DNA from: Gamarada debralockiae
Lineage: Eukaryota > Ascomycota > Leotiomycetes > Helotiales > Hyphodiscaceae
Direction: 5' to 3'
Assembly: GCA_002803225.1 (NCBI GenBank)
Contig: NXFV01002050.1
Coordinates: 1 to 25,510 of the forward strand
Length of the DNA: 25,510 nucleotides
Numbering within the stretch: position 1 is the stretch's first letter; each line of letters starts with the position of its first letter. Position numbers and translations under genes: made by a program. Of the stretch, positions 9,638 to 18,629 are shown piece after piece. The notes beneath the pieces were generated by a model. It was given only the letters and a program-made list of their open reading frames with translations. It was not told the origin of the DNA and made no database searches.

Positions 9638-11557
9638 ATGAGTAGACTTGACGAGATGGAGAAACAAATGGATGTGGATCCAAGGAAGGTTTCCAACGGG
9701 GAACCTTCCGCTTCTCAGATATCAGTTGTCGCAGTTGGAAGGGAGAACCTCTCCGATGCGCTGGATCCGCATGAGTCGTATGAAGGACGACATCGATATG
9801 ATCCAGGCGCCACATGGACAGAGCAAGAGGAAAGAAGGGTTGTTTGGAAGACTGACCTCTACCTTTTGTCTTGGATCTGCGTAATGGTAAGGCAGACTCC
9901 CACTCCAGGCATTTGGAATTAATTGACAAGTGCAGTTCTTTGGTCTTCAGCTGGATCGTGGAAACCTATCGAATGCGTTGGCGGATAACTTGCTCAAGGA
10001 TTTGCATCTCACCAGTGATGACTACAACAACGTAAGTGATATCGCCACTTTGAGAGTTCGTTGTTGATTAGTGTGAAGGGGACTACCATTCAGCTTCTAT
10101 GCTTCTTAACTGCTGAGTTTCCGGTGCAATTTCTTACCAAGAGATATGGATTCAAGCATATTCTGCCGATCATGATGATGCTTTGGGGAACAGTTTGTAA
10201 GTATGCACATTTCCAACGCGCATCTGTCTGTCTTTTCTAATATTGCATAGCTTGGGCACAGGCATGGATGACTGATCGCACCTCTTTCTACCTTACAAGA
10301 GCGTTCATTGGCGCCTGTGAAGGCGGCTTCATTCCTGGTACAATTTTATTCGCGACTTATTTCTACAAATCCAAAGAATTGTCTGTCCGTCTTGCTTGCT
10401 TCTGGTCAACTCTCAACGTTGCACGAGTGATTTCCGCTCTTCTGGCGGCTGGAATTCTGGAAATGCGGGGTATTGGTGGCAAACCCGGATGGTTTTGGTT
10501 GTTTTTGATTGAAGGTCTCCTCACGTTCCTTATTGGAGTAATCGTAAGTGTAGCTCTTGGAGTGACCTGCAAGGAAATACTGACAAGCACTAGAGCTTTT
10601 TTTACCTTCCTCATTCGCCAACTGCCACAAAAGGGGTTATTTTCCGACGATCTTGGTATTCTGAGCGGGAGGAGGTAATTATGATCAACGTAAGGCTGGC
10701 TGTGACGGTTTTATTCATTTCCATACTGACCACTTCTAGCGAATTATCCGCGATGATCCTGCCAAAGGTCTCACCGCTCTCAAAGAACCTGCTACATTCA
10801 AAGATATCCGAAACGCCTGGAGCGACTCCTCCATGTGGGGATTATATTTCGTTGGGCTTGTTGCGTACATACCCGCCACTCCCGTACAAGCCTATCTCAC
10901 CCTTACTCTTAAGCGACTTGGATTTAGCACCTTTGATTCGAACATGCTCACTATCCCATCTGCAGCACTGCAAGTAATTACTATGCTTGCACTTGCCTAT
11001 AGCAGCGAATTCTTCAATGAGCGCACTTTTCATTGCATATTCGGAGAGTTTTGGATCCTGCCTATTCTCGCTGCGCTCATCACTCTTCCGAATGGTGGTC
11101 GAGATTGGGCTCGATTTTCCATGATCACTCTAATCTCAGGATGTAAGTGATTTTCCACCAACTCGAGCCACGCATTGATAACTGACTCTCCCTAGATCCG
11201 TATTTCCATCCAATTGTTTCAGCGTGGATCAGTGAAAATACCTTTGACGTGAAGAAGCGGGCAATTACAGCAGCCACATACAATGTTATCGTCCAAATAG
11301 GATCTTTGATTGGGTCGCAGATATACCGCTCCTACGACTCGCCGTACTACAAGCAGGGAAATAAGGTCTTGATATCGATCTGTGCCTTGTCTCTGGTCAC
11401 GTTTCTGATCCAAAGGATATACCTCACCATTTTGAACAAGCGGAAGGAGAAAATATGGGACACTATGACTGTCGAGGAGAGAGCTGCATACCAGAACGAT
11501 CAAGAAGCGCGAGAGCTTGATGGAAACAAGCGATTGGACTTCCGGTTCAAGTATTGA
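9638..11557 (+). CDS. MFS permease, Dal5/allantoate-permease (anion:cation symporter) family
   Basis: Seven exons (9638-9886, 9936-10031, 10094-10196, 10251-10543, 10594-10689, 10740-11142, 11196-11557) give 1602 nt and 533 residues. All six introns are GT-AG, 49-62 nt. The acidic hydrophilic N-terminus is followed by segments typical of the Dal5 branch: DRGNLSNAL after helix 1, [29 protein letters not shown], a long central loop, then [13 protein letters not shown] and [16 protein letters not shown] in the C-terminal half. About 12 membrane helices can be placed. Dal5-family members carry allantoate, nicotinate, biotin precursors and, in the AstA/Soa1 branch, sulfate esters and sulfonates. 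Divergent linkage to a TauD enzyme makes a sulfonate substrate likely here, but this is inference from context. Confidence 0.9.
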
Positions 11558-11785
11558 GTGGGCATATCTGGAGCAAGGCGCGGTGGCGACTCTCATCTCC
11601 TGAATGAAAATTATGTATCTCCAAGTATACACAGGAGATACAATATGTTCTGATATTTCTGAGAAGATCGCGATGATATTCCGGAAGACATGTTTGTAAA
11701 TCAACGAGGATTTCTAGGTCTGGGCGGTCGAACTCCCGGCTTCGACGCGCAGGAGCTCGCAATTAGCAAAGGGAGCCCTATACTA

Positions 11786-11869
11786 TCCCTCCCCTTCTCC
11801 CCGAATAAAGGTTAATTCCCTGCTCTTGCAAGGGCTATCAGGAGGACTTTTCCGGGGGTTTTAGCCAAT
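11786..11869 (+). repeat. Left terminal inverted repeat of the Tc1/mariner element
   Basis: It shares AGGTTAATTCCCTGCTC, a CAAGGGC block, TCAGGAG and a CTTTTCC(G/A)GGGGTT block with the reverse complement of the right end. The outermost ~20 bases differ in length between the two ends. Confidence 0.8.
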
Positions 11870-12105
11870 TAGGTAAAGCTAAGTCAGGAGATTATCATCA
11901 CAATATTCATCACGTCACTAGATTCTGCCAGACAGAAATATATCGCTAGATTTATTATTCTCAATACTATTTTAATCTCTATAGCACAACTGTAAATATC
12001 CAAGCTCACTTTCAACACCAAAGGCTACACAAAGCGAGATTCCAGACTCTTAAGATATCCTTACCCCTCCTTCTCAAGACACTACGCAGTCGTAGGAATC
12101 CCAAA

Positions 12106-13389
12106 ATGCCTCGTGGCCGGAGCCTCCTGATCTTTTTCGAACTCCAATTTAAAAGACCTACGCACCTATACTTGAAGCGATCGAATCTAAGTCAAGATAG
12201 CTCTCAATTTCCACCACTTAGCCTCAGAAATTCAAGAGAAATATAACTATACTCAACGACAAACCCGGAGAGCACAGTATACACGAGTCACACTACAGCA
12301 CAAGAAAAAGGAGGCTTCTATTAATCACTACACCGAAGCGTCAACAGCTCAGTAATAGCTCTTGGTCTCCCCTTCTCACTGCTATATTGCCTTCCGCTAT
12401 ATCCTTTTTATAGCACCTGAACTCGAGTTAGAGGGGTATAAAGAAGAGTCTCTTTGGACAGCATTTAAGCTTTTTGGCTATGGCAGATAGGTTGCCAAAC
12501 GGAAAGAGTTCTCTAATGACCTTGATGTGATTGCGGAGGGGCTGACCTTTGTACAACAAGGAATCTAATAGACCCCTAAGCGCCTAATCCAATAGATCTT
12601 TTCGGACGAGGTTTGGACATATAGAGCGCACACAGAACCTTGGGTCATAGTTAAAGAGGATGGAAGTGATTGATATAACCGCGAATGCCTTTAGTACAAG
12701 CGTGTTGGTTGGAACGCTAATCCCTTCCTTGTTGGGTCTAGTCTGTATTTGCTTCTTCCTACAGGATAAAGAAGCTCCTACCCCGCTTTGAAATTTTACA
12801 CTCCTTAGATATCTACATAGTCAAGAATACATGATATTTCGCACCGAATACAGTACCAACTGACAAAGCGTAGCAAGCAGCCCTCGTGGATATTCTATAG
12901 AACGATTGTTGTAGGGTAAAAGGGACCCGTGGTCTTTGGGAGAAGGATTAGGGAGCATGGATTTAGAAAGTACGATATAGTAATTCTCAATAATATCAAA
13001 GAGTTTCTAGATGCAAACGAGCTATTCGAGGACAAGAGAAGAGGTTATGTTTTAGATGCAAGACAACGCTTTATGCCACAGGTCGAGACTTACCCAAGCT
13101 AACATTTGAGAACAACAAATCCCAACAATTCAATGGCCTCGATACTTCCCTAATTTGAACGTTATGGAGCACTTGTAGAGTAGATAAAAAAACTATATTC
13201 AGCGGAGATATTATACAGTGTATTACGATGCTGCGAAGGTCCCTGTTCGGCGGCTAAGAGCTATAATTTGGGAGGCATCGGAAGCAGTGCCAGATAGTTA
13301 TATTCACCCTTTTTGACTCCTGGTGAGGAGATGCTAGGCAGTTATTGATGCGAGAGGAGGTCCTGCGAGATAATGAATGCTTAATGTAA
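12106..13389 (+). pseudogene. Tc1/mariner DDE transposase, inactivated
   Basis: Remnants begin at an ATG coding MPRGRSL, the usual start of fungal Tc1-type transposases. Around 12596-12640 the frame reads IFSDEVWTY, which contains the first catalytic Asp. Near 13140-13180 it reads SLI-type residues then PNLNVMEHL followed by TAG and SR, corresponding to the family motif P-D-L-N-P-I-E-H-L-W with the Trp codon changed to a stop. The C-terminal stretch QLLMREEVLRDNE (about 13340-13380) is typical of the family. Many in-frame stops and at least one frameshift make it non-functional; the stops lie at former Gln or Trp codons, as RIP predicts. Confidence 0.8.
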
Positions 13390-13450
13390 AAGGCAGTCAG
13401 TGAGTGGGAAGACTGGAGAGAGCGGAGATGCTGTAAAATAACTTAATTCT

Positions 13451-13525
13451 ATTGGTTAGAACCCCTGGAAAAGGTCTCCTGACGGCCCTTGTGAGCAGGG
13501 AATTAACCTCTTTTCAGGGGGGAGA
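13451..13525 (-). repeat. Right terminal inverted repeat of the Tc1/mariner element
   Basis: It is the reverse complement of the left end with scattered transitions, and ends in CAGGGGGGAGA followed by the TA duplication. It lies 28 bp before the CYS3-like palindrome in the regulator's promoter. Confidence 0.8.
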
Positions 13526-13553
13526 TAGATATATACTGTAGCCTTAGCGAGCG

Positions 13554-13563
13554 ATGGCGCCAT
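13554..13563. promoter_or_regulatory. Perfect CYS3/MetR-type palindrome upstream of the Zn2Cys6 gene
   Basis: ATGGCGCCAT matches all ten positions of ATGRYRYCAT, the consensus bound by the bZIP sulfur regulators CYS3 (Neurospora) and MetR (Aspergillus). It lies 180 bp before the start codon at 13744, a normal upstream-activator distance. The match is seen; occupancy is inference. Confidence 0.6.
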
Positions 13564-13743
13564 ACTCGGGGGGTTTGTCGTCATTTGCCAGCCTTTACCG
13601 CCCCCACACAACCCCGCACTCTCTTGCTTTTGCGTTCTGCATCCTCAAATAAATTTTTTTCTTTGAAAGTATCATATCATTCCTGGCCTACGACTTATTG
13701 TCCGTTCCAAACCCCATAGCATGATGTATAAAAACATTGCATC

Positions 13744-15820
13744 ATGTCCGGTCAAACCGCACCCGGGCGTAAAGTCATAAAGCGGGCCTGCGACGGGTGC
13801 AAGATACGGAAGATCAAATGTTCAGAGCTCCCACCTTGCGATGGATGTGCGGCTGCTGGTATACCATGCACCTTCAAGAAAACTCCGAGGACTAGAGGAC
13901 CTCGAAAGTTACGGCCCAAAACCATTCAGCAGATTAACCAAAGGCAAAGTCAGTATACAGAAAATGAAGGAGACGGCCCCGCCCGCAGCGACTCTTCTCC
14001 TAATGCAAGAAGCACGCCATCGATCAGAAATGCAGGTACTACCATAGCTCAGAATCCAGTGAGGTAATATCAACGTCCTCCAAATGTTCGAAAGCTGCTG
14101 ACCATGTATCTAGTGTTTCCACTCCAAGAACATCCGTTGCCTCACTCGTGCTGCGACTATGCGTCTATCGACTTCGATTATTTCCCGTGTGGCCAATCGT
14201 TGCAGTGGAAGCCATAATGGCATCTCTACAAAGGGACGAAGGCAACGAGGAGACGTACGCGTTAGCGAATGCTGTGGGGGCAGCTACGATGGCTCAACTC
14301 AAGCTTGACTCTTCGTCAGATGCTGCGACGGCCAGTTCTATGGAAGCAGAGTGCCAACGCGCCAGAGCTTTGAACAAGGATGGACAGCATGCGAGTCTCA
14401 ATACCCTCAGAATTGCCTTCTTCCTCCATGTCTATCATGAAAACCAAGAGGCTGGAGGCGTCCAGTCACTGTTGTATCTGAGAGAGGCACTTACTCTGGC
14501 TCAAATTATGGGACTTCACAGAGAAGCAACATATGCCACCCTTTCTTCTGTGGAGCAAGAAATAAGAAGGAGGATTATTTGGCTACTGTTTGTCACAGAA
14601 CGGTATTCATCCAATTCCTAGTTGATTGATCACGGCTGATTTAACAAAGCGGCGTTGCAATGCTTCACAACCTTCCGGTCGTACTCAAGTGCAACACCCA
14701 CTTCCCATCAACGGATGGCGACGATGGTAGTCACATATTACCAGCATTCCGAAAGCTTGTCAACTTATTCTGGATCTTTGATCAATCCGGCGCCTTTGAT
14801 ATTTTGCAGAACGCCAACGCGGATGGCTTCAACTTTAATGGAACGAATTCGCCGCATCAGAACTCTCTTGACATCTTACAACAACGGCTTCAAGATGTAC
14901 CTATAGATTGGGAATCGAGCAGTGATGTTCAAAGGGCTGATATTTGTGTCACTCGTCAGTGGATGCGGGCAGTTTTGTGGAGAGCATCAGTGAATCGTTA
15001 CTCTAACTCCGACCGAGTCACATCCCTCTCCCACCCGATTCAAATTGCTAGGGAATTCCTGACTGTCATCTCAAAGCTGCCAACTACTGCAATTGAGGCC
15101 CATGGTCCAAGTATAGTGAGTTTAAAATAATAACATGTTCCTCGAAACAGTGCTTATACCATTTTACAGGAATTCAAAATATACGAAATTGCCAGTGCAG
15201 TGACGGATGCAATAGCCCACAATCTTCGAGGTTGGAGATCGTCAGAAAACGCCAGGGAGATACTCAGTCAGCTTCATCGGATTCTTGCGTCTTGTCGTGG
15301 TGGCAATATGGCACTATCCTCGATGCTCTGTCTCAAAATCGCACAGATCCAGGACCGACAACCATTCCTGATGGAGCCAACCTCACGGGTCGAGGAGCTC
15401 GGTGAGCAATGGCCTGATCAGACGGATACGTCTGGGTTCGGCTTCGAGGTTGACAATTTACATCGACCAGTCTCTCCGTTAAACCTGCTTCGAAGGCCAG
15501 AAAAGGACCGCGAGGATGCTCGTGTAGGACTGACGAAAAGCGTTGAGGATCTAGGTTTGGACTATGGCGGGATCCAACAGCAATTGCTCCCCGAGGCCCA
15601 AGAATTATCGTGGACGTCGAGCATCAGCGAAGAGCTCACATCAACACTTGATAACTCACCGGACCTCTATGAACAACTGCAAAATTTCGACGACTCGTTC
15701 AACGGGTTCCAATCATCTGACACCTTGGATCCTTTCCTGTCTGACAACCATATCGTGCCAAGGATCACTGGCGATGGATTCTCTAACATTTTAACTTTCA
15801 ACTCCATCTTCTCACAATAG
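13744..15820 (+). CDS. Zn2Cys6 fungal transcription factor, probable local regulator
   Basis: Four exons (13744-14063, 14114-14602, 14650-15115, 15170-15820) give 1926 nt and 641 residues; introns are 47-54 nt. The N-terminal binuclear zinc cluster is complete (Cys16, 19, 26, 32, 35, 42; spacing 2-6-5-2-6) with basic residues KIRKIK between, so it should bind CGG-type sites in the nucleus. A basic linker follows (TPRTRGPRKLRPK). The fungal-specific regulatory domain starts about residue 120 (YRLRLFPVWPIVAVE) and includes LREALTLAQIMGLHRE and EIRRRIIWLLFVTER. The C-terminus is acidic and rich in Asp/Ser/Phe, resembling an activation domain. Position between permease and sulfite oxidase suggests a pathway-specific activator. 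A TATA-like TATAAAAA lies only 10 bases before the ATG, yet no later Met precedes the zinc cluster, so this ATG must be the start. Confidence 0.9.
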
Positions 15821-16369
15821 TTATCTTGAGAGTCACGTCTAGGACCTCCGGATTCTTTGGGATAGTTCGGACAATTGTACTAGAGTAGACAGTCCACGTC
15901 TGGCCTGCTTCGGGCTGCTTGCTTCGATGTGTCAAGTGCGGGGTAGCAGGTGCGGGGTACAGTTGTCGGTCCGTGCCATTTAATTTCCTGAGCACCCGAA
16001 ATTTTCTCCGCCATATCTCCGAGACGCTGACCGCTTTGGTCGCCGACGGGAAACAGAACCCTAATGAGGGTTTACCTACAACCTATCGGAGGCAAGCGGA
16101 CTCCAGCCCTGTGCTCATATCGGCGACCACGCATGAGGCACAGGATGAGTGAGATACGAGGTTGCAAATGTGTGCTTCGTTGGGAGCGAACAAGAAGCCT
16201 GAGAACTCAAAATGGTTTGTCGTCTATGCCTCCTGATTCGGGGTCTACAAGACTAACTTCTGCAGACCCTTAAAGCATCCCTATAGAGCGAACTCAAGAC
16301 CTCAACAACCACGAAAAAATCGAAGCACAAGGGGTTCGTGGATAACTGTTCGCATTTTGATGATCGATC
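15821..16369. promoter_or_regulatory. Sulfite oxidase promoter region with 14-bp-spaced CGG triplets
   Basis: In this 549-bp spacer, positions 15905-15974 form five degenerate 14-base units. CGG recurs at 15911, 15939, 15953 and 15967, and CGA occupies the expected place at 15925. The third and fourth units are almost identical (GTGCGGGGTA in both). CGG is the core triplet for Zn2Cys6 proteins, so this may be a binding array for the regulator encoded just upstream. A perfect 12-base palindrome ATGATCGATCAT (16360-16371) overlaps the start codon. Confidence 0.4.
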
Positions 16370-18055
16370 ATGTCGGGTACCAGAAAATTATTTGTTGAAT
16401 GTCTCAGGCCAGCATTGGGGAAGAGCTTCAAGAGTTCAGAGGGTATCCGCGGAGGGATTCGCAGAGTGGCCTTCTCAACGACAAAGACGGCGCAACTCTC
16501 TGGACCACCTCACAAGAGGATTCCACCCCCGCCTCGAACGATTGCTCTAGCGGCATTTACAGGTATTGGCATTCTCTCGATTCTAATCGGACTGAACTTT
16601 GGGACTCACAAAATCGACCAACATACACATGAGAAGGAAGTGGAGTGCGTGGCCGAGACTCATGGGCCCCGTCGAATCCGCCTAGCAGATGTCAAGCTAC
16701 ACAATGGAGAATCAGAGCGGCCTTGGGTAACAAAAGGGACTGCAGTGTACGATATTACAGAATGGGTTGGGGCTCATCCGGGTGGAGAAGTAATCTTGCG
16801 GGCCGCCGGTGGAAGTATAGATCCATACTGGGACATCTTCACAATTCACAAGCGTCAAGATGTCTACGAAATACTGGAACAATACAAGATTGGCGACATA
16901 GACGAGCGGGACTTGGTTGATGGACACTTGCCTGTTGAATCAATCGAAGATCCATTTCTTACCGATCCCACTCGCGACTCGAGACTGCGCACTCTGACAG
17001 CACGTCCTTGCAATGCTGAAACGCCTGGAAGGGGTCTGGCGGACTTCCTGACTCCGAATGAGATGTTCTATGTGCGGAATCATATGTGGGTTCCTGTTGT
17101 GAAGGAGCTGGAGCATCGATTGACTGTCGAATTGAGTGATGGTGAGGAAAGATCATACACGATGAAGGACTTAAAGGAACGATTCCAGACGCATAAAATT
17201 ACGGCCACTTTGCAATGTGCGGGGAATCGGCGGAAGGATATGACAGATCACGCAAAACAGACCAATGGTCTCCAATGGACGGCAGGCGCAATTTCAAGTG
17301 CGGAATGGGAAGGCGTGAGATTGGGAGATGTGCTCGCCGACGCGGGACTTGACTTGAACAAGCTTCCAGATGAAGCTAAGCATGCTCAATTTTTGGGTCT
17401 CGAAGCGTACGGCGCTTCAATACCAATGTCCAAAGCAATTGATCCACATGGCGATGTGCTCTTAGCTTTCAAGATGAATGGCCAAGATCTTCCACGGGAC
17501 CATGGGTTCCCACTTCGAGTTATCGTCCCTGGACATGTGGCAGCTCGGAGCGTGAAGTGGCTTCGCAAGATAGTGATTTCCAACGAAGAGTCTCTGTCTC
17601 AGTGGCAACGCAGAGATTATAAAAGCTTTGGCCCTAACGTTGGAGCAAATCCTGATTGGTCAAAGGCAAGGTCCATTCAAGAGATGCCAATAACGTCTGC
17701 CATCACATCCATCTCAAATCCATCTCCTTCTGGCGAAGGTACTCTGCCGATCAGCGTGGAAGGATACGCCTACTCGGGCGGTGGACGAGAGATTGTTCGC
17801 GTTGATGTCAGCGTGGATGGAGGGAAGACTTGGGATCAAGCCGTCTTGGTTGACGACCGAATGAAAGGCAGCAAGGCTTGGTGTTGGAAGCGGTGGAAGT
17901 ACACGGGATTGAAACGAGATGGCAAGGCCGTGGTGCTTGTGAAAGCGACAGATGAGGCTTACAATACCCAACCGGAGAGTTATGAGAGCATTTATAATGT
18001 CAGGGGCAACCTTTCTACGGCATGGCATAGGGTTGAAGTAGAGGCTACTGCTTGA
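16370..18055 (+). CDS. Sulfite oxidase with membrane anchor and cytochrome b5 domain
   Basis: A single exon of 561 codons. The order is: a basic Ser/Thr-rich N-terminus resembling a mitochondrial targeting sequence (1-57), one hydrophobic helix (about 58-76), a cytochrome b5 domain with heme ligands His136 (in AHPGGEVIL) and His160 (in FTIHKRQDV), then the molybdopterin domain with RNHMWVP and the molybdenum-binding Cys283 in TLQCAGNRR, and a C-terminal dimerisation domain (DVSVDGGKTWDQA). The layout equals animal SUOX, which oxidises sulfite to sulfate in the mitochondrial intermembrane space and reduces cytochrome c. Nitrate reductase is excluded: there is no C-terminal FAD/NADH part, and the b5 domain is N-terminal. 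Next to a sulfite-releasing TauD enzyme, it would detoxify sulfite or route it to sulfate. Confidence 0.93.
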   Translation: MSGTRKLFVECLRPALGKSFKSSEGIRGGIRRVAFSTTKTAQLSGPPHKRIPPPPRTIALAAFTGIGILSILIGLNFGTHKIDQHTHEKEVECVAETHGPRRIRLADVKLHNGESERPWVTKGTAVYDITEWVGAHPGGEVILRAAGGSIDPYWDIFTIHKRQDVYEILEQYKIGDIDERDLVDGHLPVESIEDPFLTDPTRDSRLRTLTARPCNAETPGRGLADFLTPNEMFYVRNHMWVPVVKELEHRLTVELSDGEERSYTMKDLKERFQTHKITATLQCAGNRRKDMTDHAKQTNGLQWTAGAISSAEWEGVRLGDVLADAGLDLNKLPDEAKHAQFLGLEAYGASIPMSKAIDPHGDVLLAFKMNGQDLPRDHGFPLRVIVPGHVAARSVKWLRKIVISNEESLSQWQRRDYKSFGPNVGANPDWSKARSIQEMPITSAITSISNPSPSGEGTLPISVEGYAYSGGGREIVRVDVSVDGGKTWDQAVLVDDRMKGSKAWCWKRWKYTGLKRDGKAVVLVKATDEAYNTQPESYESIYNVRGNLSTAWHRVEVEATA

Positions 18056-18629
18056 TTGGCTGGGATCGCGGAGCTGTCGGAAAATGGTGTTCAGAATGTT
18101 CATCATTCTATGGCCAGTATGGAGTCATGGTGATAATTCATCAATGTCGGGGATAGAGGAAATAACTTTAATTAATTGATTGTTCCGTGGAAAACTGGCG
18201 GCACTTAAAAGGCCAAAAGTCCTCATGGTCATACCTGATACTTCGGTTCGGTGCACGTGATAGTTCCCCTGAAACCCCTCCTCCAATGGGACTTTTACCA
18301 CAGACTTTCATGGTGATACTTACATTCAAACGACTCAATACCACTACTCCATAGGAAGCAGCATTCATTAATATACCGGGTTTGCGAACATTAAATATCT
18401 GGATACAGCATAATCGTGTTGAAATATGTCATACCGTAGAGACAGTGCACGACAATCGCCGACGAAAGTTCCGAGAATTTCTCCGTCAAACCCCTATTAA
18501 AGGACGGCAAATTCCACTACGAAGGTGCCAGGAGCTCCTCTATCGTTTATGCCGAGCAACCTAGCAAAAAATCTTATTTCAATTCCTACACTTTTTGAAT
18601 TCACCAGCTGAAAGGATACCGGTAGCAAG
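18056..18629. other. Intergenic region upstream of the aldo/keto reductase
   Basis: 574 bp without a credible gene; the small frames present show no motifs. It holds a CACGTG E-box-like site at about 18255. I see no perfect ATGRYRYCAT site here. Confidence 0.4.

Larger units (their letters stand above)
11786..13525 (+). mobile_element. Degenerate Tc1/mariner-type DNA transposon
   Basis: The element is about 1740 bp, bounded by inverted repeats at 11786-11869 and about 13451-13525 and flanked by TA on both sides (11784-11785 and 13526-13527), the standard Tc1/mariner target duplication. It contains a broken transposase frame on the plus strand. It fills nearly the whole gap between the permease and the Zn2Cys6 regulator. 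Its many TAG/TAA codons and AT-rich stretches fit inactivation by RIP. Confidence 0.85.

Noticed and set aside
16370..18055. Nitrate reductase identity for the molybdenum enzyme
   Set aside because: Its cytochrome b5 domain is N-terminal and there is no FAD/NAD(P)H domain. The order and motifs match sulfite oxidase.
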